This document shows, in pieces, positions 63,955 through 64,000 of a DNA stretch of 64,000 nucleotides (positions within the stretch are counted from its first letter, which is position 1; each line of letters begins with the position of its first letter). Under the pieces are notes generated by a model. That model did no database searches. It was not told the DNA's origin and was given only the letters and a program-made list of their open reading frames with translations. The stretch spans positions 394,107 through 458,106 of the forward strand of contig JAYQLX010000004.1 of assembly GCA_038143435.1 (NCBI GenBank). Reading direction: 5' to 3'. The DNA is from UBA8337 sp038143435 (GTDB lineage Bacteria > Pseudomonadota > Alphaproteobacteria > RS24). The position numbers and the translations under genes were made by a program.

Positions 63955-64000
63955 TTATCAGGGGTTAGATAAAAGGTAAACGGTGAGACTTCCCTATTAC

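Noticed and set aside
1..64000. CRISPR arrays, insertion sequences, prophage or integron
   Set aside because: No direct repeat array, transposase, integrase or terminal inverted repeats were seen; the tRNA genes have no adjoining integrase or duplicated 3' end.

Overview
The window looks like a chromosomal segment of an alphaproteobacterium with a compact genome. Family content points there: a cycHJKL-type cytochrome c maturation operon (ccmI-ccmE-ccmF-ccmH), split PntAA/PntAB transhydrogenase, an aa3-oxidase subunit IV microprotein, COQ9 beside rpsU, a TrcR/DUF1013 cell-cycle regulator, DUF1192, DUF1491, DUF465, DUF2849 and DUF934 proteins, and a bacterial phosphatidylcholine synthase. No insertion sequence, phage, integron, CRISPR array or rRNA was seen. 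Intergenic spaces are short, many genes overlap by 1-14 bases, and four convergent pairs share a 4-base stop tetranucleotide, which suggests streamlining. The lineage (for example a marine Rhizobiales or Parvibaculales relative) is inference only.

Layout. 1-8.3 kb (minus): nitroreductase, ccmI, ccmE, ccmF, ccmH, an OmpR-type regulator, its histidine kinase and glnE, which runs off the left edge. 8.4-14.2 kb: a YcgN protein, a NitT/TauT/Thi-type ABC importer, then an AT-rich promoter region with a perfect 8-bp dyad in front of a sulfite-reduction operon (DUF2849, cysI, DUF934). 14.2-26.7 kb: mscS, DUF1491, sufE, an MFS protein, acyl-CoA metabolism (crotonase, acyl-CoA synthetase, MaoC), msrB, oligopeptidase B, a class-C-type serine hydrolase, nitronate monooxygenase, a CDP-alcohol phosphatidyltransferase and a gamma-carbonic anhydrase. 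26.7-36 kb: tRNA-Gln(UUG), tRNA-Pro(CGG), small membrane and EF-hand proteins, a broken acyl-CoA ligase, an amidase, a CDF transporter and pdxH. 36-55 kb: housekeeping genes (fabI-aroC-thiE, efp, suhB, an ABC exporter, rpmE, trcR, purEK, COQ9, rpsU, the pnt operon, rpmJ). 53.8-64 kb: an envelope region with an MFS protein, phosphatidylcholine synthase, two divergent GDP-mannose dehydratase paralogues, an FkbM methyltransferase, an O-antigen ligase/polymerase, two unrecognised proteins (a P-loop protein and a ~513-residue protein), an ELM1-family protein and an H-NS-like protein.

A striking property of this sequence is the number of broken reading frames. I count about seventeen single-base indels and two in-frame stops in otherwise well conserved genes, including cysI, sufE, aroC (twice), fabI-linked and COQ9 genes that would normally be required. 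In each case the frame resumes at the conserved next residue and most lesions sit in short homopolymers. Read or assembly error is the simplest explanation. The density rises in the 55.7-62.4 kb polysaccharide region, where some real decay cannot be excluded. Disrupted genes are therefore annotated over their full reconstructed span.

The best candidate for something undescribed is the right-hand envelope cluster, especially the pair of unrecognised proteins at 60.2-62.4 kb between the O-antigen ligase and the ELM1-family protein.
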